A stretch of 64,000 bases of DNA from Massilia sp. 9I (GCF_902506415.1 NZ_LR733275.1:186001-250000); one strand, 5' to 3'. Positions 34,910 through 48,240 are shown, numbered from the stretch's first letter. Notes: generated from the sequence alone by a model not told the origin. Program-made: numbers and translations.

Positions 34910-36069
34910 GCACCGACACCCCAAGCACCCCGAACTCCCAGAATTCGCCCAAGCGCCGCGCCGTCCTGGTCGCCATCACCGGCGCCTTCCTGCTGGCCGG
35001 CGTCGGCTATGGCGCCTACCACGTGCTGGTGGCGTCCAAGCGCATCGAGACCGACAATGCCTACGTCGGCGGCAACCTGGTAAACGTGTCTTCGCAGGTC
35101 GCGGGCAGCGTGGTCGAGATCCGCGGCGACGAGACCCAGCTGGTCGAGGCCGGGACCGAACTGGTGCGCCTCGATCCGCTTGACGCCGAAGTCGCGCTGG
35201 CCCAGGCCGAAGCGCGCCTCGGCGCGGCCGTGCGCCAGCAGCGCGAGCGCTACACCGGTGTCGAGCAGTACCAGGCCACGCTCGAACAGCGCCGCGTGAC
35301 CCTGAAGACAGCGCAGGACGACCTGGCGCGGCGCCTGCCACTGGCCGGCGACAACATCGTCTCGGGAGAAGACCTTGCGCATGCGCGCCAGGCGGTGGCG
35401 GATGCACGCGCCGCACTGGTGGTCGCGGAAAAACAGCTGGCGGCGGCGCGTGCTGGCGTGAGTGGCGTGGCGCCAGGCGAGCATCCGAACGTGCTGGCGG
35501 CGAAGGCGGATTACATGGCGGCCTGGCTGGCAACGCGCCGCACGACCGTCGCCGCGCCGGTGACGGGCTATGTCGCCAAGCGCAGTGTGCAGGTCGGCAG
35601 CCGCATCGCCCCGGGCACGCCGCTGCTCTCAGTGGTGCCGCTGAACCAGCTCTGGATCGACGCCAACTTCAAGGAGTCCGAACTGCGCGACATCCGCATC
35701 GGCCAGCCGGCCACGATCGAAGCCGATATCTACGGCGACAAGGTGGTCTATCACGGCAAGGTGGTGGGAATGGGCGCCGGCACCGGCAGCGCCTTCTCGC
35801 TGCTGCCGGCGCAGAACGCGACCGGCAACTGGATCAAGGTGGTGCAGCGTGTGCCGGTGCGGATATCGCTCGATCCGAACGAGCTGCAGGCGCATCCGCT
35901 GCGCGTGGGCTTGTCGACCACGGTGGACATCGATATCAGCAGGAAGGAAGGCGGCGTGCTGGGGGCGGTGGCGCCGACTGCGCCGGCTTATGCGACTAAC
36001 GCATTGAGCCAGCCGCTGCAGCAGGCCAAGCTGGCGACAGATGAAATCGTAGCGAAGAACATGCACTGA
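34906..36069 (+). CDS. emrA: EmrA-type membrane fusion protein
   Basis: A 387-residue periplasmic adaptor anchored by one N-terminal membrane helix (LVAITGAFLLAGVGYGAYHV). It has a split biotinyl-lipoyl domain (TDNAYVGGNLVNVSSQVAGS and TTVAAPVTGYVAKRSVQVGS), a coiled-coil hairpin between them, and the HlyD beta-barrel (LNQLWIDANFKESEL). ATG overlaps the preceding stop. It links the EmrB-like pump to the outer-membrane factor. It is the last gene of the operon and is followed at once by a strong terminator. Confidence 0.87.
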   Translation: MSTDTPSTPNSQNSPKRRAVLVAITGAFLLAGVGYGAYHVLVASKRIETDNAYVGGNLVNVSSQVAGSVVEIRGDETQLVEAGTELVRLDPLDAEVALAQAEARLGAAVRQQRERYTGVEQYQATLEQRRVTLKTAQDDLARRLPLAGDNIVSGEDLAHARQAVADARAALVVAEKQLAAARAGVSGVAPGEHPNVLAAKADYMAAWLATRRTTVAAPVTGYVAKRSVQVGSRIAPGTPLLSVVPLNQLWIDANFKESELRDIRIGQPATIEADIYGDKVVYHGKVVGMGAGTGSAFSLLPAQNATGNWIKVVQRVPVRISLDPNELQAHPLRVGLSTTVDIDISRKEGGVLGAVAPTAPAYATNALSQPLQQAKLATDEIVAKNMH

Positions 36070-36070
36070 A

Positions 36071-36105
36071 AATGAAAAGGGCCCCGATGTGGGGCCCTTT
36101 TCATT
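36071..36105 (+). terminator. Terminator of the efflux operon
   Basis: AATGAAAAGGGCCCC and GGGGCCCTTTTCATT form a perfect 15-bp stem with loop GATGT, starting one base after the emrA stop. The arms carry their own A- and T-runs, so it can end transcription from both sides. The same stem core recurs twice downstream beside the tRNA genes. Confidence 0.9.
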
Positions 36106-36110
36106 ACTAC

Positions 36111-36220
36111 TGGCGGAGAGGGTGGGATTCGCCCACGTTCCGCGAGCCGCCCTCGCGCAAGCATGCGCGAGGCTTCGAATCCCACGCGGGAGCTCCTCAG
36201 GAGCTCCCTCCTCTCCGCCA
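36111..36220. repeat. Palindromic element A built from tRNA-Ser 3' ends
   Basis: The left end (36111-36136) equals the 3' end of the neighbouring tRNA-Ser gene, including the CCA and T-arm, except for a 2-base deletion in the T-loop. The right end (36210-36220) is the same acceptor end inverted. In between are nested inverted repeats: GTGGGATTCG / CGAATCCCAC, CCTCGCGC / GCGCGAGG, and GGGAGCTCC / GGAGCTCCC. It does not encode a functional tRNA. It may be a tRNA relic or a small mobile palindrome. Confidence 0.7.
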
Positions 36221-36262
36221 CAAAAATGAAAAGGGCCCCGTGCGGGGCCCTTTTCATTTTTG
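36221..36262 (-). terminator. Hairpin terminator of the first tRNA-Ser copy
   Basis: A 19-bp perfect stem (36221-36239 with 36244-36262) with loop GTGC, centred on GGGCCCC / GGGGCCC and flanked by A- and T-runs. It lies immediately after the tRNA CCA end. With the adjoining tRNA acceptor sequences the inverted repeat grows to 30 bp per arm. Confidence 0.85.
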
Positions 36263-36352
<90 letters not shown>

Positions 36353-36389
36353 TGAATCGGTGTTGCGTGGTCGCCGTAAGCGAGGCCGA

Positions 36390-36417
36390 ATTATAGCGGC
36401 TGTACGGCGTTTCGGGA
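36390..36417 (-). promoter_or_regulatory. Promoter of tRNA-Ser copy 1
   Basis: On the minus strand TATAAT (36390-36395) is a consensus -10 box; TTCCCG lies 17 bases further upstream as a weak -35. The tRNA 5' end is 37 bases beyond the -10 box. The GC-rich stretch right after the -10 fits a stringently controlled stable-RNA promoter. Confidence 0.6.
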
Positions 36418-36520
36418 AGAGACAATTGGCGCGAAATAATATTTCATTGAAGCATCATTTTTGAAAGAATATTTCTTGCCGACTTCAACGTCAAAAACAA
36501 AGGCAAGCGCGGCTACTCAC

Positions 36521-36621
36521 GGGTGGGATTCGCCCACGTTCCGCGGGCCGCCCTCGCGCAAGCATGCGCGAGGCTTCGAATCCCACGCGGGAGCTCCTCA
36601 GGAGCTCCCTCCTCTCCGCCA
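36521..36621. repeat. Palindromic element B, duplicate of element A
   Basis: A copy of element A lying exactly 401 bases downstream, from the GGGTGGGATTCG segment on. It differs from A by one base in the body (G at 36546 against A at 36145) and lacks A's left TGGCGGAGA end. It again ends CCTCTCCGCCA, the inverted tRNA-Ser acceptor end. The intervening 36423-36520 is AT-rich and shows no gene. Confidence 0.7.
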
Positions 36622-36663
36622 AGAAAATGAAAAGGGCCCCATGCGGGGCCCTTTTCATTTTCT
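36622..36663 (-). terminator. Hairpin terminator of the second tRNA-Ser copy
   Basis: A 19-bp perfect stem (36622-36640 with 36645-36663), loop ATGC, same core as the other two hairpins. Compared with 36221-36262 two base pairs at the stem base differ on both strands, so pairing is kept. It directly follows the tRNA 3' end. Confidence 0.85.
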
Positions 36664-36753
<90 letters not shown>

Positions 36754-36791
36754 TGAATCGGTGCTGCGGTCGCTTGTAAGCGAGAGACAGC

Positions 36792-36819
36792 ATTATAGCG
36801 GCGCTCTTGCAAAAACGGA
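36792..36819 (-). promoter_or_regulatory. Promoter of tRNA-Ser copy 2
   Basis: TATAAT (minus strand, 36792-36797) with TTCCGT 17 bases upstream. The arrangement matches the copy 1 promoter, although the spacer sequence differs, so the duplication boundary falls near here. Confidence 0.55.
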
Positions 36820-36852
36820 AGAGCTATTTAAAACTTGCTCTTCCATCGCGCT

Positions 36853-38476
<1,624 letters not shown>

Positions 38477-38683
38477 GGTAGTGCTCCTTCAGGTCAGATG
38501 TGATTCGGTATGGTTGAACTTTACCGATCGGACCTAAGCACCGCCATCGACATGCGATGAAGCGCGAAAATCGGGGGCTGGAATGCGTCAGGCGCGGACT
38601 GGCCGTAGAAAAGCAGTGCGAAGCGTGCGCAATGCGCGACGAAGCGTCAAATACCGACGCCAAGCCGCGCCCACACAGGCGAA

Positions 38684-39997
38684 TCAGCCGTTCCCGTCCT
38701 TGCGTGCGTCCTCGTCCAGGCCGCGCAGGAAGGCCAGTTTCTCGGCCACTTTCGACTCGACGCCGCGCGGCACCGGCTGGTACCAGCCCGGCTCGCGCAT
38801 CCCCTCGGGGAGGTAGGTTTCGCCCGCCGCATACGCATGCGGCTCGTCGTGGGCGTAGCGGTACTCGTGGCCGTAGCCGAGTTCCTTCATCAGCTTGGTC
38901 GGTGCATTACGCAGGTGGACCGGCACCTCGCGCGACTTGTCCTTCTTCACGAAGGCCATGGCCGCGTTGAAGGCGTTGTAGCCGGCATTGCTCTTGGCCG
39001 CGATCGCCAGGTAGATGACCGCCTGGCCCAGCGCCAGCTCGCCTTCGGGCGAACCGAGGCGTTCATAGGTCGTGGCGGCGTCGTTGGCGATCTGCAGCGC
39101 GCGCGGATCGGCCAGGCCGATGTCTTCCCAGGCCATGCGTACGATGCGGCGCGACAGGTACTTGGCGTCGGCGCCGCCGTCGAGCATGCGGCACAGCCAG
39201 TACAGCGCCGCGTCCGGATGCGAGCCGCGCACCGACTTGTGCAGGGCCGAGATCTGGTCGTAGAAGTTGTCGCCGCCCTTGTCGAAGCGGCGCGCGTTCA
39301 AGGTCAGGGCGTTCTCGACGAATTCCCGGGTGATGGTGGTGACGCCCGAGGTATCGGCCGAGGTCTTGGTCTGTTCTAACAGGTTGAGGAAGCGCCGCGC
39401 GTCGCCATCGGCATAGCCGACCAGGGTGTCGACCGCGACGTCCTCGAACGTCAGGTGCTGCAGCACGCGCTCCTGGGCGCGCTTGAGAAGCTGGCGCATC
39501 TCCTCGTCGTTCAAGGCCTTGAGCACGTAGACCTGGGAACGCGACAGCAGCGCCGAGTTGACCTCGAAGGACGGGTTCTCGGTGGTGGCGCCGATCAGCG
39601 TCACCAGGCCCGACTCGACGAAGGGCAGCAGCGCATCCTGCTGCGACTTGTTGAAGCGGTGGATCTCGTCGATGAACAGGATGGTGTGCTTGCCGCGCGC
39701 CAGGTACTGCTCCGCTTGTTCGACGGCGGCGCGGATGTCCTTCACACCCGAGAGCACGGCCGACAGCGCGATGAACTCGCAGTCGAAGGCGTAGGCCGTC
39801 AGGCGCGCCAGCGTGGTCTTGCCGACGCCGGGCGGGCCCCACAGGATCATCGAATGCGGCTTGCCGGACTTGAACACGAGGTTCAGCGGCTTGCCGGGGC
39901 CGAGCAGATGGCTCTGGCCGATGACTTCGTCAATGGTGCGCGGGCGCAGCGCTTCGGCCAGCGGCGGCGCGGGTTCGGTCTTGAACAGGTCATCCAT
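38684..39997 (-). CDS. rarA: Replication-associated recombination AAA ATPase RarA
   Basis: A 437-residue cytoplasmic ATPase (RarA/MgsA) acting at stalled replication forks. The Walker A is [13 protein letters not shown], the Walker B is [20 protein letters not shown], and sensor 1 reads [14 protein letters not shown]. The C-terminal tetramerisation domain includes [19 protein letters not shown]. Full length for the family. It stands in the conserved ftsK-lolA-rarA-serS neighbourhood, but is separated from lolA by an unrelated gene on the other strand. Confidence 0.95.
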   Translation of the reverse strand: MDDLFKTEPAPPLAEALRPRTIDEVIGQSHLLGPGKPLNLVFKSGKPHSMILWGPPGVGKTTLARLTAYAFDCEFIALSAVLSGVKDIRAAVEQAEQYLARGKHTILFIDEIHRFNKSQQDALLPFVESGLVTLIGATTENPSFEVNSALLSRSQVYVLKALNDEEMRQLLKRAQERVLQHLTFEDVAVDTLVGYADGDARRFLNLLEQTKTSADTSGVTTITREFVENALTLNARRFDKGGDNFYDQISALHKSVRGSHPDAALYWLCRMLDGGADAKYLSRRIVRMAWEDIGLADPRALQIANDAATTYERLGSPEGELALGQAVIYLAIAAKSNAGYNAFNAAMAFVKKDKSREVPVHLRNAPTKLMKELGYGHEYRYAHDEPHAYAAGETYLPEGMREPGWYQPVPRGVESKVAEKLAFLRGLDEDARKDGNG

Positions 39998-40144
39998 GAC
40001 GCGCTCCTGGGACGGTCAAGGGGAATGCGGAATGTTGTGAATGCTTGTGCATGCGCCTAGTGTAGCCGATGCGCCGTAGGGCGGCAGGCCGCACGGGGCA
40101 GGCCAGCCGTATAATCCGGCGTACTGCCATGCCGGAGCCGTCCC

Positions 40145-40693
40145 ATGAAGAAAGCCGCACCCGTCCTGATGATCCAGGACGTCTGGTCCAGGTGGACCAA
40201 GGCCTCGCGCGCCGCCGCGGATGCCGGGACGCGGCTGGCCCTGCCCCGGGTCCATGCGCTGCCGCTCTTGAGCGGCGAGGCGACGATCCGCCACGAGGTG
40301 GCGGCGCTGGAAGACGAGGGCTTCGAGCCGCGCCACCTGGTGCGCAGCATGGAGGATCCGGCCTGGGCCCACGACCGTCCCGCCCGGCCGGACAACCTCA
40401 AGGCCTGGCGCACCGGCGACGGCTTTGCCGTATCCCTGTTCCATCCATGGGAGAGCATGTTGAGGACCAAATGGCCGGCCTGGCTGGCCTCTCCCCTGTT
40501 CGAGGGCAAGCTGGGGGACGCGGTCCGGATCGACTGGAACGGGCGCTTCCGCGCTTCGGTATTCGGCGCGAACCGCTCTTACTTCTATGAAGAACACACG
40601 ATCTGGGTCACGCTGCAGGCGGCGCCGACGGGCGCCACCTTCCTGACCCTGGAGCCGATCAAGCACATCGACCTGCGCACCAGGATCTACTGA
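40145..40693 (+). CDS. Protein of unknown function between rarA and lolA
   Basis: A 182-residue protein without a signal peptide or membrane segment. It has many tryptophans (VWSRWTKASRAA, WESMLRTKWPAWL) and mixed charge, which suggests a small folded cytoplasmic domain. I do not recognise a family. It is divergent from rarA (147 bases) and convergent with lolA, and so interrupts a gene order that is otherwise conserved in betaproteobacteria. Base composition is like its neighbours, so it is not obviously recent foreign DNA. Confidence 0.6.
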   Translation: MKKAAPVLMIQDVWSRWTKASRAAADAGTRLALPRVHALPLLSGEATIRHEVAALEDEGFEPRHLVRSMEDPAWAHDRPARPDNLKAWRTGDGFAVSLFHPWESMLRTKWPAWLASPLFEGKLGDAVRIDWNGRFRASVFGANRSYFYEEHTIWVTLQAAPTGATFLTLEPIKHIDLRTRIY

Positions 40694-40761
40694 GACGTAA
40701 GGCTCTATCGCTTGAGCAGGCCCCAGCCGGATACCGGGATGCCGATGCCGAGGCGCTTGTC

Positions 40762-41391
40762 TTATTGGTTGACGACGTCAGCGCCCTTCGGGACCTCGAA
40801 CTTGAACTGCTGGGCGCCCAGCGCCGGGTTGCGCTGGAAGCTGGTGAACTTCAGGAGCGAGACCTGGCCGAACTGGTCCTTCAGTTCCATCGCCACCGGT
40901 ACGCCGCCCTTCAGGCCGATGCCGATCTGCTCGAAGGTGGTGTCCTTGGTCTTCGGTACGGCAGTCAGCCATTCGGCGCCATCGCGCTCGCCGGCCTCCG
41001 TCAGGGTGAAGTTCTTTTCCAGGTCGTTACTGCCGAACAGGATGGCGGCCGGCGAGGAGCCCAGCGCGTTGCCCAGCTTGCGGGTGGTGACCTGGTTCAG
41101 GTCCTTGTCGTAGATGTAGAGGGTGTCGCCGTCGGCCTGCAGCAGCTGGTCGTAGGGCTTCTGGTAGGTCCAGATGAACTTGCCGGGACGGGCGAACACG
41201 AAGCTGCCGCTCGATACCGGGGCGGTCTTGCCGCTCTTGGACTTGGTGAGCTGCTGCTGGGTGAACTCGCCTTTGGCGGACTTGGTGCCGGCGACGAAGG
41301 TCTTGAACTGGTCGAGGGCGCCGGCGTGGGCGGCGCTCGACAGGGCGACGGTGGTGAACAGTGCTGCGATAGCTTGGGTCGTGAATTTCAT
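40762..41391 (-). CDS. lolA: Outer-membrane lipoprotein carrier LolA
   Basis: A 209-residue periplasmic chaperone that receives lipoproteins from LolCDE and hands them to LolB at the outer membrane. Signal peptide ends SSAAHA; the mature chain has the LolA pattern [29 protein letters not shown] (core [13 protein letters not shown]) and a late [16 protein letters not shown] precedes the ATG. It lies 85 bases downstream of ftsK on the same strand, a widely conserved pair. Confidence 0.93.
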   Translation of the reverse strand: MKFTTQAIAALFTTVALSSAAHAGALDQFKTFVAGTKSAKGEFTQQQLTKSKSGKTAPVSSGSFVFARPGKFIWTYQKPYDQLLQADGDTLYIYDKDLNQVTTRKLGNALGSSPAAILFGSNDLEKNFTLTEAGERDGAEWLTAVPKTKDTTFEQIGIGLKGGVPVAMELKDQFGQVSLLKFTSFQRNPALGAQQFKFEVPKGADVVNQ

Positions 41392-41476
41392 GTCTATTCC
41401 TCTTGTTGTGGTCCTCGCCGCCGCACGTCGACCGCGTGGGCGGGGAAGACCCGCCCACCCTACGGAAGGCGACGGT

Positions 41477-43966
41477 TTATTCAGCGGTGGTGGCAGGAAC
41501 GAGGATGTCGCGGTTGCCGTTCGACTGCATCGGCGACACCATACCGTTCTGTTCCATCTGCTCGATCAGGCGCGCCGCGCGGTTGTAGCCGATGCGCAGG
41601 TGGCGCTGGACCAGCGAGATCGAGGCCTTGCGGTTCTTGAGCACCACGGCCACCGCCTGGTCGTAGAGCGCATCGGCCTCGCCGCCGCCCTCGCCCGCCG
41701 GGATGCCGTCGGCATTGCCCTCTTCCAGCGTGCCGCCTTCGAGAATGCCTTCAATATAGTTCGGTTCACCGAGCGACTGGAGATGTTTTACAACTCGATG
41801 CACTTCGTCGTCCGACACGAAGGCGCCGTGCACGCGGATCGGCAGGCCGGTCCCCGGCGGCATGTAGAGCATGTCGCCCATGCCCAGCAGGGTCTCGGCG
41901 CCCATCTGGTCGAGAATGGTGCGCGAGTCGATCTTGGACGAGACCTGGAAGGCGATGCGGGTCGGGATGTTCGCCTTGATCAGGCCCGTGATGACGTCCA
42001 CCGACGGACGCTGGGTCGCCAGGATCAGGTGGATGCCCGCTGCGCGCGCCTTCTGAGCGATGCGGGCGATCAGCTCTTCCACCTTCTTACCGACGACCAT
42101 CATCAGGTCGGCCAGCTCGTCGATGATGATGACGATGGTCGGCAGCTTCTCGAGCGGCTCGGGATTGTCCGGCATGATCGAGAACGGGTTCGGGATGTGC
42201 TCTTCGCGCTTGGCAGCCTCCGCGATCTTGCCGTTGTAGCCGGCCAGGTTACGCACGCCGAGCTTGGACATCAGCTTGTAGCGGCGCTCCATCTCGTTCA
42301 CTGCCCAGTTCAGGGCGTGGCCGGCCTGGCGCATGTCGGTCACGACCGGCGCCAGCAGGTGCGGGATGCCTTCATAGACCGACATCTCCAGCATCTTCGG
42401 GTCGATCAGGATCAGGCGCACGTCGGCCGGATCCGACTTGTACAGCAGCGACAGGATGGTCGCGTTGATACCCACCGATTTACCCGAGCCGGTGGTACCC
42501 GCCACCAGCAGGTGCGGCATCTTGGCCAGGTCGGCGCAGACCGGCTTGCCGGCGATGTCCTTGCCCAGGGCGACCGTCAGCGCCGATGCGCTGTCGCCAT
42601 ACACCTTGGAGCCGACGATCTCGGACAGGCGCACGATCTGGCGCTTTGGATTCGGCAGCTCGAGCGCCATGTAGTTCTTGCCCGGGATGGTCTCGACCAC
42701 GCGGATCGAGGTCAGGGACAGCGAACGCGCCAGGTCGCGCGCCAGGTTGACGATCTGGCTGCCCTTGACGCCGGTGGCCGGCTCGATTTCGTAGCGGGTC
42801 ACGACCGGGCCCGGATAGGCCGCCACGACCTTGGCTTCGACGCCGAAGTCGGACAGCTTCTTCTCGATCAGGCGGCTGGTGAACTCCAGGGTCTCGACCG
42901 ACACCATCTCCTGCGCCGGCGGCGCCTCGTCCAGCAGGGCCAGCGGCGGCAGGCCGCCCTCGCCCGCCAGCTCGTGGAACAGCGGGGTCTGCATTTCCTT
43001 CTGGGCGCGCTCGGACTTCGGCACGCTGGTGATCTGCGGCTCGATCTTGATCGACGGTACCGCGGCCTGCGCAGGCGGCATGGCGAGCGAGCCTGGGGTC
43101 GACGGCGGCAGGATGCTAGGCTCGGGATCAGCCCGATGCGGCGGCTCGGCGCGCGGCTCCAGCATCGGCTCGGCCTTCACGATCGGCGGCGGGGCCGGAT
43201 GCTTTTCGGTGTATTTCTGGCGTTCGTTCACCACCAGCTCGTCGCGCTTGACGGCCGCGGCTTCGCCCTGCTTGCGGTCTTCGTGGTCCTCCATGCGCAG
43301 GCGGAACCAGTCGATGGTGTTCTCGACCGACTCGCCGATGCGCTCGGCCACGGCCAGCCAGGACACCTGGAAGAACAGCGAGAAGCCCAGGCCGAACAGC
43401 AGCAGGAGCAGCAGGGTCGCGCCGGTGAAGCCGAAGGCGACGTGGGCCGAATGGCCGATCAGCTGGCCCAGCACCCCGCCGGCGGCGCGCGGCAGCTCGA
43501 CGTTCCAGGACCACATGCGCAGGTATTCCAGACCCAGGCTGCCCGCGAACATGATGGCGAAGCCGGTCCAGCGCACGTACATCTCGCCGGTATGGGCCGC
43601 TTCCTCCTCGCCGGGCGCGAGCTTGTCGCTCAGGCGGCGCCAGCCCTTCCAGACGCCGCGCAGGAAGATCACGCCCCACCACCAGGCCGAGAAGCCGAAG
43701 ATGAACAGCAGCAGGTCGGACAGCCAGGCGCCGGCCTTGCCGCCCAGGTTGGCGATCTTGGGGACGGCGTTGGCGTGCGACCAGCCCGGATCGCCCTTGT
43801 TATAACTTAATAAAATAAGCACGAAATACAGGAAAGCGACGGCCATGGCGATCCAGCGCGCTTCCGAAAGAAGGCGCGAAAGCCGGCCGGGCAAGGGCTG
43901 GCGGGCGCGGGTAGACTGCGCAGTGCGGGTGTATCCTGACGTACTGGCTTGGCTGTTCTTGCTCAT
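41477..43966 (-). CDS. ftsK: DNA translocase FtsK
   Basis: An 829-residue septal DNA translocase that pumps the chromosome terminus and activates XerCD at dif. Four membrane segments occupy about residues 35-200, followed by a proline-rich linker (to about 330), the motor with Walker [13 protein letters not shown] near residue 495 and Walker [15 protein letters not shown], and the C-terminal gamma winged helix ([19 protein letters not shown]) that reads KOPS. The linker is short compared with the E. coli protein, as is common outside enterics. Divergent from trxB. Confidence 0.96.
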   Translation of the reverse strand: MSKNSQASTSGYTRTAQSTRARQPLPGRLSRLLSEARWIAMAVAFLYFVLILLSYNKGDPGWSHANAVPKIANLGGKAGAWLSDLLLFIFGFSAWWWGVIFLRGVWKGWRRLSDKLAPGEEEAAHTGEMYVRWTGFAIMFAGSLGLEYLRMWSWNVELPRAAGGVLGQLIGHSAHVAFGFTGATLLLLLLFGLGFSLFFQVSWLAVAERIGESVENTIDWFRLRMEDHEDRKQGEAAAVKRDELVVNERQKYTEKHPAPPPIVKAEPMLEPRAEPPHRADPEPSILPPSTPGSLAMPPAQAAVPSIKIEPQITSVPKSERAQKEMQTPLFHELAGEGGLPPLALLDEAPPAQEMVSVETLEFTSRLIEKKLSDFGVEAKVVAAYPGPVVTRYEIEPATGVKGSQIVNLARDLARSLSLTSIRVVETIPGKNYMALELPNPKRQIVRLSEIVGSKVYGDSASALTVALGKDIAGKPVCADLAKMPHLLVAGTTGSGKSVGINATILSLLYKSDPADVRLILIDPKMLEMSVYEGIPHLLAPVVTDMRQAGHALNWAVNEMERRYKLMSKLGVRNLAGYNGKIAEAAKREEHIPNPFSIMPDNPEPLEKLPTIVIIIDELADLMMVVGKKVEELIARIAQKARAAGIHLILATQRPSVDVITGLIKANIPTRIAFQVSSKIDSRTILDQMGAETLLGMGDMLYMPPGTGLPIRVHGAFVSDDEVHRVVKHLQSLGEPNYIEGILEGGTLEEGNADGIPAGEGGGEADALYDQAVAVVLKNRKASISLVQRHLRIGYNRAARLIEQMEQNGMVSPMQSNGNRDILVPATTAE

Positions 43967-44074
43967 TGCTCGGTGCTGCCGAATTTGAAACTGGTGACAA
44001 GGAAGGCGAAACAGAAGTGCTCGCTATCGACAATCCGCCCATTCTAAGCCATATACGGCTGGGCTGGCCTATGA

Positions 44075-45160
<1,086 letters not shown>

Positions 45161-45174
45161 GGAGTAGCAGTACG

Positions 45175-45843
45175 ATGGCGGGCATGAAGGACTTTGCCGA
45201 GTTGAAGGGCTTGCGCGACAAGCTCAAGGAAGACGAGCGCGTGCGCGCCATCGAACAAGCCGAGCGCGAAAAACGCGAGCGGATCGCGCGCGAACGCGCC
45301 GTGGAATTTCGCGGCGCCATGGACGGCGTGACCAAGATTCCCGAATCCGACCGCTACGTCTACCGCCCGGTGTACGTGGCGTCCGACCGCGTGTTCAAGG
45401 ACCGCACGCCCCTTACCGAGGAAGAAGAGGTCGAGGCCGTCCTGCGCGAGTCGCTGTCGGACCTGTTCGATGTCGACGGCCTGCTCGACGAAGATCCCTC
45501 CCTCAGCTACGCCCAGCCGGGCGTCGGTCCAGACGTAGTGAAAAAGCTGCGCAAGCGCCACTGGCCGGTGCAGGACGAACTCGACCTGCACGGCATGAAC
45601 CGGGACCAGGCGCGCGACGCCGTCACCGACTTCCTGCACCGCGCCAACCGCCGCGGGGTGCGCTGCGTGCGCATCGTGCACGGGATCGGCTACGGCTCGC
45701 CGAAGGGCGAACCGGTGCTGCGCGGGATCGTCCACAGCTGGCTGGTGCAGAAAAGCGAAGTCGTCGCCTTCTGCGTTGCGGGCAAGAAAGATGGTGGCCA
45801 CGGCGCCCTCATCGTGCTGCTGCGTCCCGCACTCGTCGACTGA
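45175..45843 (+). CDS. Smr-domain protein
   Basis: A 222-residue cytoplasmic protein with a charged, probably coiled N-terminal half (LRDKLKEDERVRAIEQAERE) and a C-terminal Smr domain: the LDLHGMNRDQARDAVTDFL motif, HGIGYGSPKGEPVLRG and a final GGHGALIVLLR. Smr domains of this YdaL/MutS2 type are thought to nick or cleave nucleic acid. Preceded by AAGGAG and close to trxB, an association seen in other betaproteobacteria. Specific role unknown. Confidence 0.85.
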   Translation: MAGMKDFAELKGLRDKLKEDERVRAIEQAEREKRERIARERAVEFRGAMDGVTKIPESDRYVYRPVYVASDRVFKDRTPLTEEEEVEAVLRESLSDLFDVDGLLDEDPSLSYAQPGVGPDVVKKLRKRHWPVQDELDLHGMNRDQARDAVTDFLHRANRRGVRCVRIVHGIGYGSPKGEPVLRGIVHSWLVQKSEVVAFCVAGKKDGGHGALIVLLRPALVD

Positions 45844-45943
45844 TTGTTACACACGCAACTGTTATTGTTGCATCGGGAAATAGGCCTTCCATGTAAAATG
45901 CGTAGCGCCGGTATTTGCCGGAATCGACGAGAAAGGGTGGCGC

Positions 45944-48133
45944 GTGCAGGGAAACACCGTGATTCCAATGGAGCACGGCCGCCAGGTCGATTTGCTGAAC
46001 TGCGCGGACGAGCCCATCCACATCCCCGGATCGGTCCAGCCGCACGGCGCCCTGCTCTTCTTCACCCTCGACGGCGCACTTGAAGGCTGGAGCGCGAACG
46101 CTCCCGCGATGCTCGGCCTCGCACTCGAACTCGGCGCCCCCTACGCCGCGCTGGCCCTGCCGCCCGCCGCACTCGAACTCCTGCTCGACTACGTCGGACC
46201 GGGCGACCCTGACGTCACCCCCTCGATGGTCCCGGTGTCCATCGGCGGCGCCGACTTCGACTGCATCGTGCATGCCGCCTTCCGCCGGGTCGTGGCCGAG
46301 TTCGAGCAGCGCATCGTCGCGGCCGACCAGGTGGCCCAGTTCGCGGTCCGGGCGCACACCTCGATCGACCGCCTGCGCCGCCAGAAAACCATCGAAGGCC
46401 TGCTGTCCAGCGCCGTCGACCAGATCCGCGAATTCACCGGCTTCGATCGCGTGATGGCCTACCGCTTCCGCCCGGACGACAGCGGCGACGTGGTGGCCGA
46501 GAGCCGGCGCGCCGACATCGTGCCCTACCTCGGCCAGCGCTACCCGGCCTCCGACATCCCGGCGCAGGCGCGCCGCCTGTACGTCCTGAACACCCTGCGC
46601 TCGATCATCGACGTCAACGACACCATGGTGCCGCTGCTGGGCGCGCCCGATGCGCTGCCGCTCGACATGAGCCATGGCGTCCTGCGCAGCGTCTCGCCGA
46701 TCCACATCGAATACCTGAAGAACATGGGCGTGGGCGCCTCGATGAGCGTGTCGATCGTGATCAACGGCCGCCTGTGGGGCCTGATCGCCTGCCACCACAT
46801 GGCGCGCCGGCTGGTGCCCTACTCGATCCGGATGGCGGCCGACGTGCTGGCCCAGGTTATGGCCTCGACCATCCACAGCATCGAGTCGCGCCTGGAAACG
46901 GGCATGATCGAACGCTCGGCCTCGACCCGCACCAAGCTGGTCGAGGACCTGCTGCTCGAAGACGACCCGCTCGAGACCTTCGGCCGCTTTTCCGATGCGA
47001 TCCTGGGCGCCACCGAAGCCCAGGCCCAGCTCACCAGCTACTACAACAAGGTACAGGTGCGTGGCGACGTGCCCGCCGACCTGGCCGAGGCCATCATTGC
47101 CTCGCTGCCCGAAGGGGCGCACGATCTGGTGGCGCGCGAAAAGCTGGACGACTGGCCGGAAGCGATCCGCGAGCGGCTCGGCAAGTGGGTGGGCATGCTG
47201 GCCCTGCCCTTCGACGCGCCTGCGAACGGCTGGTGCGTGCTGCTGCGCGTCGAACAGATCGAGCAGGTCGCCTGGGGTGGCCGCCCCGAAAAGACCACCG
47301 CCATCGGCCCCTTGGGCGCGCGCCTGACGCCGCGCGGCTCCTTCGACGCCTGGTACGAGACGGTGCGCGGGCATGCGCATCCGTGGGAAGCAACCATCCT
47401 GGCCAACTCGCGCCTGACCCTCGCGGAGCTGGTGCGTGTGATGACCTCGCGCCGCACCCAGACCGAAGCCACGCGCGCCCAGCTGCTGGCGATGCTCGGC
47501 CACGACCTGCGCGACCCGCTCCACTCGATCAACATGGCCGGCATGGTGCTGGAAAAAGGCAGCGCCCAGCCGACGCTCGGCAAGCGCATCCAGTCCTCGA
47601 CCAGCCGCATGCAGCGCATGATCACCCAGGTGCTCGACATGAGCCGCATCGACGGCGGCCTTGGCCTGGGCGTGGCGCTCGAGCCGGTCAACCTGACGGC
47701 GCTGGTGGAAGACCTGATCGACGAAGCCCGCCTGGCCTATCCCACCATCCCCTTCCAGCTGGCGTGCGACGAGCCGGCCGTGGTGAGTGCCGACAGCGGG
47801 CGGATGGGACAGGTGCTGTCGAATTTGCTGAGCAACGCGCGCCACCATGGAGAAATCGGCAAGCCGGTGCGCGTGTGCGTGCGCGTGGACGGCAAGGAGG
47901 CCGTGGTCGAGGTCTTCAATGCGGGCGAGCCGATCCCGCCGGAACTCGTGGCCACCCTGTTCAATCCCTTCAAGCGCGCGTCCCTGCACAACCCCCGCAA
48001 CCGTACGGGCATGGGCTTAGGGCTGTACATCGCGCAGCAGATCGTGCGCGAGCATCATGGCGAGATCGCGTATCGCCATAACGGCAGCGAGGTCGTGTTC
48101 GCGGTAAGGCTGCCGCTGCTGGATCAACGCTGA
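45944..48133 (+). CDS. bphP: Bacteriophytochrome sensor histidine kinase
   Basis: A 729-residue red/far-red light sensor. C20 in DLLNCADEPIHIPGS is the expected biliverdin attachment site. PAS, GAF (RYPASDIPAQARRLY with the PxSDIP motif) and PHY domains (PRGSF at the tongue) follow. The output half has a HisKA box with H520 in LGHDLRDPLHS and an HATPase domain (LSNLLSNARHHGE, TGMGLGLYI). It starts with GTG at 45944; ATG 45968 is possible but would lose no key residue. No heme oxygenase gene for making biliverdin is adjacent, and no response regulator is next to it. Confidence 0.92.
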   Translation: MQGNTVIPMEHGRQVDLLNCADEPIHIPGSVQPHGALLFFTLDGALEGWSANAPAMLGLALELGAPYAALALPPAALELLLDYVGPGDPDVTPSMVPVSIGGADFDCIVHAAFRRVVAEFEQRIVAADQVAQFAVRAHTSIDRLRRQKTIEGLLSSAVDQIREFTGFDRVMAYRFRPDDSGDVVAESRRADIVPYLGQRYPASDIPAQARRLYVLNTLRSIIDVNDTMVPLLGAPDALPLDMSHGVLRSVSPIHIEYLKNMGVGASMSVSIVINGRLWGLIACHHMARRLVPYSIRMAADVLAQVMASTIHSIESRLETGMIERSASTRTKLVEDLLLEDDPLETFGRFSDAILGATEAQAQLTSYYNKVQVRGDVPADLAEAIIASLPEGAHDLVAREKLDDWPEAIRERLGKWVGMLALPFDAPANGWCVLLRVEQIEQVAWGGRPEKTTAIGPLGARLTPRGSFDAWYETVRGHAHPWEATILANSRLTLAELVRVMTSRRTQTEATRAQLLAMLGHDLRDPLHSINMAGMVLEKGSAQPTLGKRIQSSTSRMQRMITQVLDMSRIDGGLGLGVALEPVNLTALVEDLIDEARLAYPTIPFQLACDEPAVVSADSGRMGQVLSNLLSNARHHGEIGKPVRVCVRVDGKEAVVEVFNAGEPIPPELVATLFNPFKRASLHNPRNRTGMGLGLYIAQQIVREHHGEIAYRHNGSEVVFAVRLPLLDQR

Positions 48134-48240
48134 ACGCAAGGTGCATGGCTTCGCCGTGCACCTTACCAAACGAGCGGCGGACATTCCGTAAATGCAGAGC
48201 GGCATGGTAGTCTAGCAACACCTCCGCTCTTCATTACCGC

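Noticed and set aside
45844..45943. Light-regulator (PpsR-type) site before the phytochrome gene
   Set aside because: Short GCAAC/GTTGC repeats are present, but no proper TGT-N12-ACA site was found.
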